From Branchiostoma floridae (lineage: Eukaryota; Chordata; Leptocardii; Amphioxiformes; Branchiostomatidae): a stretch of DNA of 64,000 nucleotides. Location of the stretch: NCBI RefSeq assembly GCF_000003815.2, contig NC_049989.1, positions 9,548,540 through 9,612,539 on the forward strand, written 5' to 3'. The translations under genes were made by a program, and so were the position numbers. Positions 47,513 through 61,433 of the stretch are shown here, one piece after another (position 1 is the first letter of the stretch; every line of letters begins with the position of its first letter). The notes under the pieces are model-generated. The model was given only the letters and a program-made list of their open reading frames with translations, was not told the origin of the DNA and searched no databases.

Positions 47513-48813
47513 TGAACACAAACTTTACCTCCGTCTTTCACAGACGTAATTACGTGTAGACCCAGCCGTAAGACCTAAGACATTGACTCGAAAGGCTGAA
47601 CTCTTACTACAGAGTGACAGATACATGCTTTTCTAGGGCAGTGGTTTCAATATGACACCGCTTAGTCCCCTTTTCAGGGGGGGGGGGGGGTTATAATGAC
47701 TATAAATGCCAACATACCCAGGTATTTAACACGCAGTTATCTAAAAGACGTGGGCTGATGTTTGTCTTTAAAGACAGACAGTTCATCATTTAACGCAGAT
47801 AAGCTGTACTTCCTGTAATCTTCTCGGTGATGGAAGAAAGGAGGAAAACTGGATTATGGTAATTAAAGTAATCAAACGGCTTCCTGAAGAGATGATGGTC
47901 CGTACGTGATTTGCTTAACATATGGAGATTGGAATTCACTTTAATCTCAACACTGAACACTTCCGCCGGGTATATGACATCAGAATGTCAAAAAAATATT
48001 ATGCTATCGAGACCTACTCCGTAATGTCTTTAACACCTGGAAATCTAAAGTATGCATACATGTACCTTTAGGGATTGATTGACAGAGCTTTTAGTGGATC
48101 CATTCAAATTTACCGTTTTTGTGTTTGTGTTAGTGTATTAAAGAACTAAACCATGAGAGTTATTGTTACGGCTACCAGAGTAACAAAAAAGATAAAGAAA
48201 ATACTTAATTTAGATGTTTATCAAGACTGCAAAAATGATAAACATATGGGAGTAGCCACGTCCTGACAGTTTTATTCCAAGCCAAGTGCTTTTCTTGTTT
48301 CCTTTGCATGAGATCACGGATCACGCCCACGGGCGTCACGAACTAGTCCCAACGTCCTTAAGGCTACGCAGACGCTGTCACGACGCAGAGAACCGGAGGA
48401 CAAAAAGTAATTAACAATGTCATCAATCTACAGGTGTGTGGTCTCTAGGGCGGGAATATTTCTGTCACCAGGGAGTTCACATCTGTTTAACAGACGTTCA
48501 GCTGTTGGTGTTTGATTGTTTTTCGTGATTACTAAGAACAGACATCGTGACCGGAGGGACTGTGGTTCCAGTCCCGGTGTAATTTTCGAAATTGCTTGGT
48601 GGCAATATGCTGACAGTTGTTATAACATCACTCCCACAACTTACAACAACAAAGGTTAATATCTTTGTCCTACCATAGGGAACACTGATTAACATTTGAG
48701 TGATATGTACATTTGCATACGATCCTTAGGAGTTAGTGCATTGACGTGTTCAATCAGTTTATGCAGTTAGCTGTACTTGTATTGAACTGTTTTGCCAGTT
48801 CATTCTATCGATG
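47513..48813. other. Gene-free sequence
   Basis: Apart from a G run near 47680, I see no gene or repeat. Confidence 0.4.
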
Positions 48814-48847
48814 CTGAAGAAGAGTGATGGATGTCACTCGAAACGTC
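48814..48847 (+). ncRNA. Hammerhead-ribozyme-like core (better candidate)
   Basis: CTGAAGA, an extra A, stem GAGTGA/TCACTC around the loop TGGATG, then GAAA and CGTC. CUGANGA, stem II and GAAA form the conserved hammerhead core, and CGUC would supply a GUC cleavage triplet as in the minimal hammerheads of Penelope-like elements. The A before stem II is non-standard, and stem I was not established. Confidence 0.4.
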
Positions 48848-51305
48848 CGGACCAAAGTAAATCTCCGTTTTTATCCAGTTGTAGAAATTGAATTGTAATT
48901 GAATTGTTCATGTAATTTACATTTTTGCTGGATGCTGGCCCCTTAGTATAGTATAGTGTAAATTATAATCATTGCATCTCAAAACGATCTATTAGAATTC
49001 GAAATGACAGCAATGTTTGACGTGGCTTTCCAAATTGTGTTTTTATGTGTACGTTTGTGTGTTTAGATACGTGTGTGTGTTCAGACATAACCATTGCAGT
49101 CACAGTTATTATCTATACAATAGTATTTTATAATTTTAGATGTTTTATCTCTATCAAATTCTTCTTTCAGCAAAATTCAAAATCTTCTTTCCAAGAATTA
49201 AAAAATTCAAGATGGCATCAAAATGAAATCAATATGATACCTTATCAGATATAATGATCACAACAAGAGACAATAACAATCTTAGAACATTCTTTTGTTT
49301 ATTTTCTTGTACCTTGTGTGAAAGTGATACATCAATGATAGCTTTGATTACTATTATTTTAGTGACAACGCTGTACATCGTTATTTGTACATTGTCTTAT
49401 TCTTAATGCCTGTGAAGATATTATATTCTAAAAAGAATAATAGTTGTTACATGAACACATAAAATAGTCACAAAAGTGATAGAAAACATACAAAAACATC
49501 CAGGCATTAAACAAACAGATATTGTCTGTGATCTACATGATGTTTGATATGTTCCAGTAGGCCTTACATTGATCAATAAGTGTGCCGGTTTCAATTTGAA
49601 TGGGACTTTGCAATTTTCATGGTACATAGTAGGTTGCTAATATTACATTTTCCTAATGCTCTGAAGCATACCGATGCCACCTTGCCCATTACACTTGTAT
49701 TAAGATCACTTCTCATACACAAGACTCAACTCAAATTTAAGAAAGCTCGTTATTGCATTGGGAATACGTGTTCGTATCGTGAATATACCATTAATCACCA
49801 ATATTTGCTTATGATTAGAAAAACATAGAAATCGGTAACTTTTGTCATATATAAAGGTATCTTTTTACTTCTACTGTACATGATTTACAAAGCTAAACGT
49901 CTACCTTTCTACATTAAAATACAGTCGGTTAAATGGCATCAAGGTATTGGGCACTATAGCGAAGACAATGTAGAAATTTGAGTTTCAGAAAATCTATGTT
50001 TAAAAAAATTAAAAAATAGGAGCAATTATTGTCTCTGAATTTTCATGAAAAAACCAATAAGTGAATGGTCTGAAGTTGTACATGTGAAATTTTAGCCTGT
50101 TAACAACGCATATTGCTACACTTCTATAAAGAGAGGCAAACTGACTAGTCCAGCTTTTGTTCTTCGAGAAAAAAGTGACATGTTCTTTGGTACTTTTAAT
50201 CAGTCAGATCGCAGTTTCAAAGTGCAAAAGAAGGAACGTACACAAGACATACATTAGCGTCTGAAAACAGCCTCTAATCCCTCTGGTATTGTCAAGTAAC
50301 AATAAACTTGGGTATTGCTTTGCACTCAGTGTAACAAAATAGAGAAAATACAAAAAAATACGTAGACGCACGCCAAAACAAATACTGATTTATCTTTATG
50401 GCACCTAAGTAATACTATTGCTGGAGGAAGTCCGTTGTCAATTTTATCAATTATGCCAGTGAGGTCCGGAGATCAGTGTTTTATAATTATTTCAAAATAG
50501 TACATACAAAAGGTGGATTGGGATACAAAAATCAATCAAAAATGTCCATATGAAATGAACATATCATTTGTTCTTATCAGTTAAGATACAGGACACATTT
50601 GCAAATGTTTAGCAATAACAGTATAGGAAGTTTACTTCCTTATGTCAGTATAAATCAAAGCTGCCAAAAGTCATCTAATGCTATTTTATCTTTAAAAATA
50701 TTGGCAATATCGTCTGTAGCTGCAACCCTTAAGTGATTGAAATGTCTTTAGCTAGAGCTGCATTATCTTTTTGTGTCAAATATAGATTTATCAACAAACT
50801 GTGAGGATAGTACATAGAATTCACAAATATCAAACCCCATGTTATATTTCATATTTCTTTAATCCGTCAAACCTTTTCCTGTTTTTAGGATTTTGTAGAA
50901 CAAAACTTGAAAGAAAGCTTAAGTCAACTCAATACGTTACGTCAGTCTTTTAGACAGGCGTTGAGAATATTTCTCACAAGACTTGATTAATGAACTGTCA
51001 AGCAATTCTAAATGAACTCTTAGGCACTCCTTTAAACAGAACGACTAGTGTGAATATCTGCCTAAAACACGTGTATCCTTCTTTTCCTGACTCTCCATAT
51101 ACATTGTCCAAGTACAAGTTGAGTCTTAAGCGTTATGATATTTTAAATGAGTGAGCACATGTAATAAATACATGTACATTGTCCATGTTTAAACCAGAAC
51201 TAACTTTTAGCCTAATTCTCCCTGAAGGTACATGATAGACTTACTAAAAAGTCTCCAATTCAAATTTTCAACATAAAATTTAGATTTCAAACTAGTTTGG
51301 CGTTG
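48848..51305. other. Gene-free sequence before the GPCR 3' end
   Basis: AT-rich; no gene or clear repeat recognised. Confidence 0.4.
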
Positions 51306-51311
51306 TTTATT
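51306..51311 (-). terminator. Likely poly(A) signal of the GPCR gene
   Basis: AATAAA on the minus strand lies about 140 nt after the stop codon. Confidence 0.4.
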
Positions 51312-51449
51312 ACAAGCTTTTCACATAATCTTTACGCCATAGATTCCTGGCGTTCTCTTTTTTAAAGTTTCTTGCCTGAAGACTTGAAAGAAAGACAAAT
51401 CCTGGTATCAAACTCATAGACTTTCTAAGCAGACAAAATGTTGTACAGT

Positions 51450-54400
51450 TTATGCTGTTTCCCTCTTGCATTTGAGGCCTTTAAGGCTGCGTCGGAATTC
51501 AGTCCTGAAACCTTTGTGGAAACAAGCATATAACAACGGATGTACGACCCTGGTGGTCAACATCAGCACATAGGCAACCGTCTCAAAATTATACACAACA
51601 GGGCTGTCCACCAGGTACTCTATCAGCATCGCCACGGGCAACGGTATCCAGGCAACGATGAACGCCAGGATGATATAGACTGAACGAATGGCAGCAGACT
51701 TGTCCATGGCATCTGGTATTCTCTGACTCGGAGAGCGATCAGCAAGGCGGGTTCTTCTCTTCCTAGAGCCCTCGGTAGTCTTACCGTCCCGTGAGGTGCT
51801 AGATGCCTGCCCTCCTGTAACCGACGGGAGCGACTTCTGCCTGTTCGAGTCTGATGACGGTGGGCAAGTGACGTCAGGAAGGGAGGTTTCATCGTCTCGA
51901 TAGTACCGAACAGTTTCTGTACGTAAATCGATACGACTGACTGTGGTCTTTGGGGCAGTACCATTGTCGTCATCGGGCGACTTTCCCTTGTCTTCCTCCT
52001 TGTTTGGTCGCACACGGAATCTTTTGGTTAGGTCAGGCAATGTCCAGCTCAGTTTTCGTCGTGTAATCTGGTCAGTGGGGAGTTCTACAACTGGACTACA
52101 GGTGTGGTTGATGGCGGGTACTGGGGCATTGCCCTTTTGACTCAGGTCATAGCTGTCAGCGTGTGTCCAACTGACTCTTCGCTTGAAGAAGGAGCGGTGA
52201 CTATGAAGAGCAGACATAGACGAACGTCTGTGTGATTTGGGAATGTCCGTTGGCGTCCTTGATACGGCATTTGGCGAGGGGGATTCGCTCATGGTTTCAA
52301 GCTCGTATCCTTCTGTAGCTGATTGCGGCGACTTTTTGTCCCTTTCTCGAAAGACGGTTGGTGTTGGCACGGATAGAAAATTTCCGAACGTGTGAAACTC
52401 GTGCGCATGTGTAGGCGTCACCGGCCTATCCCCCTCCTGATCTTCGGGGATTGCCAAGAATTTCCCAGAATGCCTTTGTTCGTGGCCGTGCAGTTGTCGG
52501 CCATGTTGGTGCGCCATGATGTTCTCGTGATCGAAGAGAAAATGTCTGTTTGGGGCTTGTTGTGGGGTGGAATCTTCGGTCAGTTCTTCTATGTCCGTAT
52601 CTGGCATACACGGTGAAGATGTTGTATTTGGTGTACATGTTGAGCTTGAGTAGTAGGAAGCCATAGGGCTGGGAGGGATGGGGGATGGTAGGGTAGTCAT
52701 AGGGCCGGGAGGGACGGGCGAGGAGAGGCGGGAGTTACACGGGGAAGCTATGGGCGTCTGCAGGGTGATTTGAGACGATGTTCCGCTGGAAAAACACGGA
52801 CCAGGGGAACTGGCGGGGGAGGCAAACGTAAAGGCTTCACTGTTCCCGGTGACAGCGGAGGGAGAGAAGATGGAAGGGGTGGCAGGGACGATGACAACAC
52901 TGCAGTCGTTCCCCAAGGACTTGTTGTCGGGGGCGGTGTTATCTGGAGCCGCCTGAACGAAGATGACGGGCCGGCGTGGGCGAAGACGTGTCAGGCGGCG
53001 CTTCATATGGACCCTGAAAGTTAAGAAAACTGTTGGTTGAAAACTTCATTTTCACGCTCAAGCAAAAGTAACGCCAACCGTAAGGTCTTAGGACAAGCAA
53101 TATCATAACTGTACACAAATATATATCTACGTCCAAACATTTTTGACAGATACAAAAACGCTTCCTTGATTTTTTTCTTATTCAACATCACTCAACATCA
53201 GTTGTTGGCAGTTGATCATGAAATAAATTGAAAACCTGTGTTGATTTCAAAGCTTCTTCTTTTATGTTTATATTATTATTATCTAATTATATAAGTAATA
53301 GTCCTGAGAAAATAAAAAAGAACACTGAGAATTCTTCAGTTGAACAGCGCTGTCATGACGACAAAGATAAATCAAATAATATTATTGTCTGAGGCCTCCT
53401 GTTCGGAGATATTAGTGCCAAAGCCAATTGGCATCAAACACATACTTCGAGAGTATATGGTTGACTTTTTCACCTTTCCGGGGCGTTTATTCGCTTTAAT
53501 CTTTAACCTTTCTTCCAATCCTTTCCATCTTGATCAGTAAAGTATATTACCCTAGATACCAGTGATTCATCTAATGACAATGTTAATCAACTGAACACCA
53601 CAGGACCGATTGCCCTCTATATAATGGATTATCTTAATTGCAATATAAATCCACTTCCACGTGCCATAATCTACATCACATCGAGATAAAGAGCACATCA
53701 GTAGATTATTCAGGGTATTAGAAATGATTGATGTGATCAAAATATCATTTACCCTACCGTTGAATTGGTTCAAGTCATTAAAATAACTGAATTAAACCGA
53801 TTAAAATACTACAAACTGAACTAAAACGGACCGATTGTTTGCTAATATGTCTCAGGTCCACGACAATATTATAGATTAATTTCTATTTCCCCATGCTCTT
53901 AATTTACATCAGTCTGAGGAATGATATTATATATATAACGTCAACTTTCATAAGTCCACTGGTTACTCCTTTACATAAAAAAAATCATAGCGCTGTCTTC
54001 TAAAAAAAAACCGGGATATCTGAAGTGTACATTACTCTTGGATTACCGATACTGTATTGGTAGATCTTTTTAATGCATGCGCAATTTTTTTAATGGTGAT
54101 GTTAGCGTGCGATCTTGTGGAAAATCGTGTGTGTTGAAGTTATATTATTGACTTTATGAACTGAGTCATGTTTATTCACTTGCTATGTTACATGAAATTG
54201 AGGGTTCGTGCTAAAGCCCTTTTGCTCAAAGTGTTTCCTTTACTATTTCTTTTATTTTCTTTATGCTAAGTTCTACTGTATTATTTATTATTTCCAAACA
54301 ATGTTTTAATATTGTACCAGATTCTGTAACAACATCTGTCTTGACAATGATTAATTGTAAAGAATCCGCGATTCAGCCAATAGCCTGCGAGAGATGTTTA

Positions 54401-54717
54401 ACCTAATAAACCATTCATCATCAACATCAATAATCAAGTACACAAATATGTGATCTCAGCAGTGTTACCTGACTGCTCTGACGATGAGAGCATAACAGAC
54501 TGTGACCACAAACAGCGCCACCAGCCCCACGGGTACCACACTGTACGTCTGCAGCGGGATGGCGTCCGTCTGCCGGCCCAGGCCGCCGGTACGCCCCAGG
54601 CACCGCTCGTGGAAGTGTGAAGTGGTCGGTAAAACGGCTTCGGCGATGGCCACGGTGAGGCCAGCGATCCAGGAGAAACTGATGCACACCGCCACTCGGA
54701 TGGTTTTACTGTCGCAA
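51450..54717 (-). CDS. Class A GPCR, C-terminal two exons (5'-partial)
   Basis: Rhodopsin-type receptor; ligand not identifiable. Exons on the minus strand are 54717-54469 and 53013-51450; phases join to 603 residues. The first holds TM4 (KTIRVAVCISFSWIAGL), an extracellular loop with one Cys (HERCLG) and TM5 (VALFVVTVCYALIVRAVR). The second holds a third intracellular loop of about 440 residues, rich in Ser, Thr and Pro with RRVSW, RRKLSW and HRRSS, then TM6 (AFIVAWIPLP, keeping F6.44, W6.48 and P6.50) and TM7 (TTRVVHPLLYACFHKGF). TM7 has HPLLY in place of NPxxY. A long third loop is typical of amine-type receptors, but the binding-site helices TM1-3 are not visible, so no subfamily is assigned. 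Upstream exons were not found within the 9.3 kb up to the window end. Confidence 0.88.
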
Positions 54718-57042
54718 CTGGGAGAAAAAAATGTATGTAAGTGTTACAAAACATACGGCTGAAGACAAACTGATGCCTAACGTTACATGTGTATTCGCAG
54801 TTGGTACTGGAGTTACAGCCAAAAGATGTCAATGACCCTATCGTTTTTCATCTTTTTCAATCTAGTCTTATAACAAATGTTTCATAAAGTTGTTCTAAAT
54901 GGCAACATTGGACGACATTTCATGTTGAAGAATGTCTCGACAAATTGGCGACAACATTCCACATTTGCAGTGAGAGGCAGGAAACTCCCATAACAATTCG
55001 TCATCACCGAACCTAAGATAACACTGTTTATGTTTAATTTACTTTAATATTGTTTTTGATATTCAAGAACAGAGGTGACATGATAGCTTCCTTATCACAC
55101 CTTCACATATTGATATTCTGCCCGCTATCTCTATTTCTTAAGAGCCTGTATCAAATACATACTCCATTCATCACACAAGAAGATAGTGTCAATTACCAAA
55201 CACCTCTATTCTAAAATTCGTCCAAAAGATATCCTCATCAACTATTGCCCTGAAAAAAAAGCTACAAAAGGTTGTCTGTCCACCAGTGGCTGAGAAGCAA
55301 TCGCCCTTTTACTTAACTATGAAGCAAAGACCAGAAATCCAATATAGATAGGAGGCTGGGGCAGGCCCCGCGAGGTGCAAACCAATCATTCAAATGGATT
55401 ATGAAAAGAGGGGGAAGACTCTGGGGACGAGTTGATGACGTAAGCAAAGTGAGACAAGATTGCTTCAGCATCGACCTGTGAAAAATCGATTATAATTCTT
55501 TTCATCTAGAGTAAAAAGTTTGTCACAGTGAGTTTTTAGCTCCTAGTTGGTATGCCTTTTCCTGGTGCATATTTCTGTAGGTTCACATTGTTCTTCAGTA
55601 CGTACAACTATATCAGAGCCTTGAGCCTCCACTGGATGAATCTGTCTTTCTTACGAATTAATGCGACTCTCTTATCTCGGATCTAGAGTTGTGAGTACTT
55701 AAAGGCATGACTGTCCAGTTTACTCTACACGATTTCTGATTGACCAGACAACGTCTGCCCCTCTGTTTAGGACCGGAATATATGATGACATGTTGAAGTA
55801 AGTCTGTCCAAGGAGGCGCACAACATTACATTGCTGGCGCCAGATGTCTTATTGATAGCTGACTCAGGGTCGGTCCTCCCATTTTACTAGCAGCAATAAA
55901 GAAACGGGAGCTCAACGCAATATCTTCAAAGTACCACCGTCAAACCATTATCCTGTGATTTCATAAGGCTTTCTTTAGGCTGATAGCGGCAACTTTGGTC
56001 CTCACACCTGTATTGTGGCAATTTATCATCACAAGGTGTGCACAAAGGCTTGGGCCCTTTAGGTACAAAGGGATATGAATTATGCCCGATAAGACATTAA
56101 GAGACAATTTACAGCAATATAGCGATGAGTGCCCTGAGCAGTATTGTTGGGTGAATGCTTGGGATAGGCCGCCTCAGATGTTATACCGGCAACGGAAGAA
56201 AGGATGAATAAGGGTGCCATATATCTGAAGCTCTTAGTTTTAAAGGAGAATTCACAATCTATGTGGTTTATTGTGCGTCGTAACATACCAAGTTTCAATA
56301 GTTTTCATTATGTCAAAGAGACTCATTTATACTGGTTTCATGATATCACTGCTGTGAATTGTGATTTTATGTCGCAGATAAAAAGACGGAAAAGCAACTA
56401 TCTGTACATTACAGGTGCCATTTATTTCAGAAAGCGTTTACAAGCGAGCTCAGTGAGCTCAGTTTCCGCCGCTTCTCGTAGGAACGCTCACCTTCACCTT
56501 GTCCCATACTTATCTTGAAGATTGAAAACTAAAGAACAGTACCGGGATAGATAGTCTAATAAATCATATTTCATTGGGTTATTGAAGCTCGGAAGTTGTC
56601 GAACGCCTTCTTGAAGTCGATAATGTTAATAAGGGAAATGAAGCTTGTCGTATCATTAAAAAACGATAAGCCTCAATTGAGAGGACAAGAATAGAAACGA
56701 CAAAAGTAGAAGCATGCTAGAAGTCGGTAAAGTAAGTGTTATAGATTTCTGAGATCGCCTTTTGTGTCAGCTTCTGCACTGCTGTAATTGCCTTCAATTA
56801 GAACATAATTGCGCCTGGGAGATAATGAGAGCTTCAACGTACGAAAATTGGTGAAAGGCGGAAGCGACAAGAAAGCTTACCATTATGGTCAAATGTCTAA
56901 TTGATCCCCTGATTGCACCATCACCTGCCGGTAGTTTTAAAATCCTATATTGACGATTTCCCTTCCTATTGGTGGTCTAGCCGTCACGTCTAAACAATAA
57001 TACCCATCCCAGGTTAACCTCCAGTGGCATTTTGAAAAGTGC
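54718..57042. other. Upstream of the GPCR exons, no exon recognised
   Basis: This should be intron of the minus-strand GPCR gene. I looked for TM1-3 signatures (GN..V, L..D, DRY-like) on the minus strand and saw none. Confidence 0.4.
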
Positions 57043-57052
57043 TCTCGCGAGA
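57043..57052. promoter_or_regulatory. Perfect TCTCGCGAGA palindrome
   Basis: This 10-bp sequence is the known BANP-bound element of vertebrate CpG-rich promoters. The flanks (57000-57120) are relatively CpG-rich for this window, which suggests a promoter, but no gene start is identified. Confidence 0.35.
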
Positions 57053-57262
57053 ACACAGCGTGGCGAGAAGGCACGTGGCCTTGCACCATAGCGAGGACGA
57101 GGACGGGGAGTTTCTGTCTGACAGTTTCAAATCATGGCCATCTGCACTGATGACAGCAACCAGTAATCTTCCGCACACTTTCCAAACTACAACCATCGAT
57201 TACAGTTTGACAGTCGCCTCCCCCAACTGTTCCTGTAATTCTACTTATATCTACCCCAATTA

Positions 57263-59413
57263 GCACTGAAAGCATCATAAGGTCTAATTGTGTCAAAGAA
57301 GCCATTTTGGCGAGGACAACCATAATAGAGGTCGATACTAGAACCATTACCTTACTCTACTGCGTAGGTGGTAGCTGATAGAATCTGGATTTGTTTCTGT
57401 GTTCCCACTGTGCAAGCAGCAGTGTCCCTAAGGTACCGGTATTAGGACATCTATTAGAAACAGGACGTAAGGTTGAAGGGAACCGCACCACTAGGATTAC
57501 AGCGTTACAATTTTGTTGAGTGCAATTTGAGTGGGAAGGGTAGAAAAATCACATGGCATAGTGGCATCTGTCTATCTGTTTCTGGAAACTGCAACACCAA
57601 TACGTTTCAGTTTATCTTAAAACTATGCAAATCAAAACTATGTAAAGCCAGTTAAAAAACTTGTTAATTCAGCCTCTGGGCTGCCATTGTTGATTTTTTA
57701 GGCTATGTCTTCTCAATAAACCGTTCATAGTAGACTGGACTCATCCTCAGCTATCGCACCGCAGTCATCCCTCAGTGAGACATCTGGACCCACATAGTTC
57801 AAGTTCCTGAATATTTATTCAACCTGCATGGCATACCGAAAATGTTAACATTAAAATTTCTTGTTCATTTTGTCTACCATTAAGAAAAACGAGAAAAAAA
57901 ATTGACGTTTGGTTGCCTCTTCTTATATACATGCAGGACACGTTGTTAGGCTTACATTACATAAGTGTGCTTACTTCAATGTCAGTCCTTAAAAGATATG
58001 ATTTTCACTACACTTTGATATTACAAAAACTTCATTTTTATCTAATTGTCATCAATAAAGCACTGATGCCATCACATTCTGCGTTATGATTAAAGATATG
58101 CTCCAATGATTGAAATACGGACGTCATTTGTATGTCTTATCTCGGAGCTAACGGTTAGTCAGTCAAAGTCAGTCACAATCTGATAAACATTATAAGGAAT
58201 TCTCACTGAAGTGTTTCTTTGTGTTTCACGTCTGAATCGTCAACATATGATATGTTCCCTTGTGCCGTTAAGTAGCAGTCATTCAACAACCTTATCAGAG
58301 CTTTAGGTATCCTCTAGAACTTATACGAAAGCTATTGCTACGATATGCATAATCTTACATCTATCGTAGGTAGAATATATGTGCTGTGTAGTTTTATGGG
58401 AAATGCTTTGCTGTAACGACAACGCAAAATGGTGATTTCTTCCTAATGCCGTTGCCCCAGTCAAGAATAGGTTGTAGAAAGTATTATACGCTTATCACGA
58501 TAGGCACAATGCTATAACTTACATCTAAAAAGAGGTATGCATTTACTTCTCCCAAATGTCTCACTAAGTGTATTTTACCTGAAAGGTAGCTAAAGCACTG
58601 GATTGCTTTCTTTACTGGTGAATTGTAAACACCGCCGTAAGGTATGCATTTGAGAATCTAAGGCAACACAACTCTGGGGCATTAAGTGATGTCCAGTTTT
58701 GTCACCTTTTGGTTTTTATATTATTCACACACCTTTGTACAGCATCCTTTCATATGTTTGTTTTTCACACAGTGACTTCTTTCAATGATAGGATCACCAA
58801 ACGAAATGTTTTGAACACAGAAGAAGAAAGGTAACACACATGGCGCGATATTCCCTTCATAAATCCATGCACTTTCGATGAATGGATCCCCTACTGCGAT
58901 AAAGTGTCTGAATCCAGGAGTAAAGATGAAACCAATCACCGGTGAATTGTTTGCCCATAATAGGTCCATTCATCTAGTTCAGTTCCCCTCTTCTTTCACG
59001 AAGCTTGATCTAATAGTTTGCCCATATATAGAGTGTATGTCTCCCGCGGGTGCGCTCAAGCTGGAGTTTACAAGGAAGAAATGACAGGGGCCAAGAAAAA
59101 GATCGATGTTGGTTATTTCGGCGGTCTGGCGGAAATATGTTCCAGTCATCTCTTAGGAAAACGTCGTTTTATTTTGTCCATATGCATTAATGATGAAGCT
59201 TTAGTACTCCAGACTAGTTTCTTTTTTATGGGATACGCCAAGCGTACTTAGTTAATGTTACTATATATTTGTAAAAGTAATATTGACATATTAATAAACC
59301 ACATGGCTCAATAATATACTAGTATGGAAACAGACTGTTTGCCTTTATTTTTCATTTAACTTTCAATGTAGCACTCTCTTGTCTTTCAACACTTTTGATT
59401 TCTTTCTTCGAGG
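57263..59413. other. Gene-free sequence
   Basis: No gene, RNA or clear repeat recognised. Confidence 0.4.
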
Positions 59414-59632
59414 TACTGAAAATGCATTTTAAGTTCGCGGGGATTAAATTCGCTGTAGTGCGAAAATGAAGTGTTCGCAGTGGCTGTAAGTTCGCGGTAT
59501 CGCCATCTACTGTAGTCACATACTGTCATGGACAATTATTCGCGGTGGTTTTAAGTTCGCGGTGAATTGGCAACCGCGAAAACCGCGAACATTAATTAAT
59601 AAACCACTGCGAACATTTCTGCATTTACAGTA
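59414..59632. mobile_element. Family B TIR element, full copy
   Basis: It begins TACTGAAAATGCATTTTAAG and ends TTCTGCATTTACAGTA. Multiple GTTCGCGGT, CGCGGTGGTTTTAAG and ACCGCGAAC blocks lie in both orientations. It matches the nested copy at 37241-37449. Confidence 0.75.
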
Positions 59633-61119
59633 GCCATTAAGAGGAACCTTCAATGACTGGTACATCTGTCGGGTTGCCTTCTGAGGAAAAACATTTCAAG
59701 TGGGAAACTCCCTTTCGGAACTAGATATGCACTATCTTTCAGATCTAATTCAGATTCCTTGCTGTACGTATCCTTAGTGTCAAGTATTGGGAATATCTGA
59801 TGACACTTTTGGTGCAATAAAGGCGCCTGCAATCAATATCTACATATTGAATAAGTGCCGAGAAAAGTGCTATATGAGCTACTTGTGGTCAATATATTCT
59901 CAGCGTGGGACACAGACAAGTGACGCTTATGCCTACCAAATAAGGAAACTCTTAGCTGTTTTTCCATTGGAAAATAACCATGATAAATCTTACTGACATT
60001 AGGTTACTCTCCAAACCCTATCAACGAAGCAGAAGGACGTCTTGACAATATTGCGTTGCGACGAACGATCCTTACATATGAAAGGATCAAGGAAATGATC
60101 GATATTATGGCTCTGAAACTGTCTGTTAAATCCCCTGACAGTGTGTCAAGAATTTAAAAGGAGATTTGGAAGTGATTGTGAAATTTCCATGCTTAAAGAA
60201 AATCTATCATCTCAACACTGACACCCGTTGCTGTCTATCTGCTTAACGGATTCTTTTTTTGAAAAGGCATTGATAAAGTGAACCTATACATGAAGTGTCA
60301 ACCAGTGAGGAAGGCAAATAGACCAGTGCAAATACCAAACAGAAATCAAAGTCAGGATGTAGTTATCTCAAAGCCTAAAAGACTGACTTGTTGTCGTCTC
60401 AGTAGACATAGTACAGAGTTTTCAGCGATAAAGCTGCCACCACTTCCGGTATGGTGAATGTCAACATCAGAAGTAGAAACGTATTTCAAGCTGAAAGGGT
60501 GGTCTACATTGCCTTTAATGTTGTCAGAGAGGAGGATTAGATATGAAATGGAAACCCAGCTGTTGTGCCGACAGAACCGTTGAAGTGGGAAATCTATTGA
60601 GAGCTTCTTGGAACATGTGATAGTGTGGATGCTAGGGACAAAACTCACTACATTACAAACAGCTAAACTCCGTCCCAAACAAGTAATATTTCCAAAGTCT
60701 CGGTTTGACTTTGAACTTGATACGCACAGAATACAAAGTGGGTGTTCTACCCACTGCAGTACTAGTCTATGGGCAACAGTCTACAAAGAGCCTATTGTAC
60801 CTATCCGTATAATGATACAGAAACACTATTAAAACGTTGAGCCACTTCAAATGGTAAACTTAATTAACACTCTTCAGCACAAGATTCTATTCTTTTGCAG
60901 ACAATAATCAAGTTGCGTACTCTTCAGCTAAAGAAAATAAGCGCTAAAAATAATGCAGTTAGAAGCTACGTAAATAAGAGTAATTTCTACCGAGGTTCAA
61001 CAGTAAAACATACAGATCTGACATGAAGACAGGGTTTTAAAACGCCAGCGGGAGTCAGATTCCCAGCCATACAGATTCCTTTGTAGGAAATGGGACCATT
61101 GCTTTTCACAAACAATTAG
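59633..61119. other. Gene-free sequence
   Basis: I see no gene, RNA or clear repeat. Confidence 0.4.
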
Positions 61120-61215
61120 GTCCATGTTCAGGTCCGGACCAGGAGCTGATCCTCTGGACCTGGACAGTACCTGTACCAGAATATTTGTACTGGTACGCAC
61201 CCTACCCATCATTTT
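61120..61215. repeat. Family C fragment
   Basis: AGGTCCGGACC, CCTCTGGACCTGGACAGTAC and the end GTACTGGTACGCACCCTA match, inverted, the family C element at 12028-12392. Confidence 0.6.
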
Positions 61216-61433
61216 GCCGCGCAAGCTTTCTAAGAATCCCAAACAGACGTTTCAGCGTAAAGATGGTACTGATAACCTGTAGAAAATTCAGGTTCTTCAC
61301 CTGAAGCCGGACACATCACCCAAACACACCTCTTATCGCCTCTAACCCAGCAGGAACCCGTCTTATCTAGTCTCGTATTCATCCATCAAGCAGCGCAGGG
61401 GTCGATTACATCGTCAGACGTGTTAGTCAGATG

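Noticed and set aside
51623-52638. Other open frames over the GPCR third loop, both strands
   Set aside because: They are shadows in alternate frames of a GC-rich coding exon.
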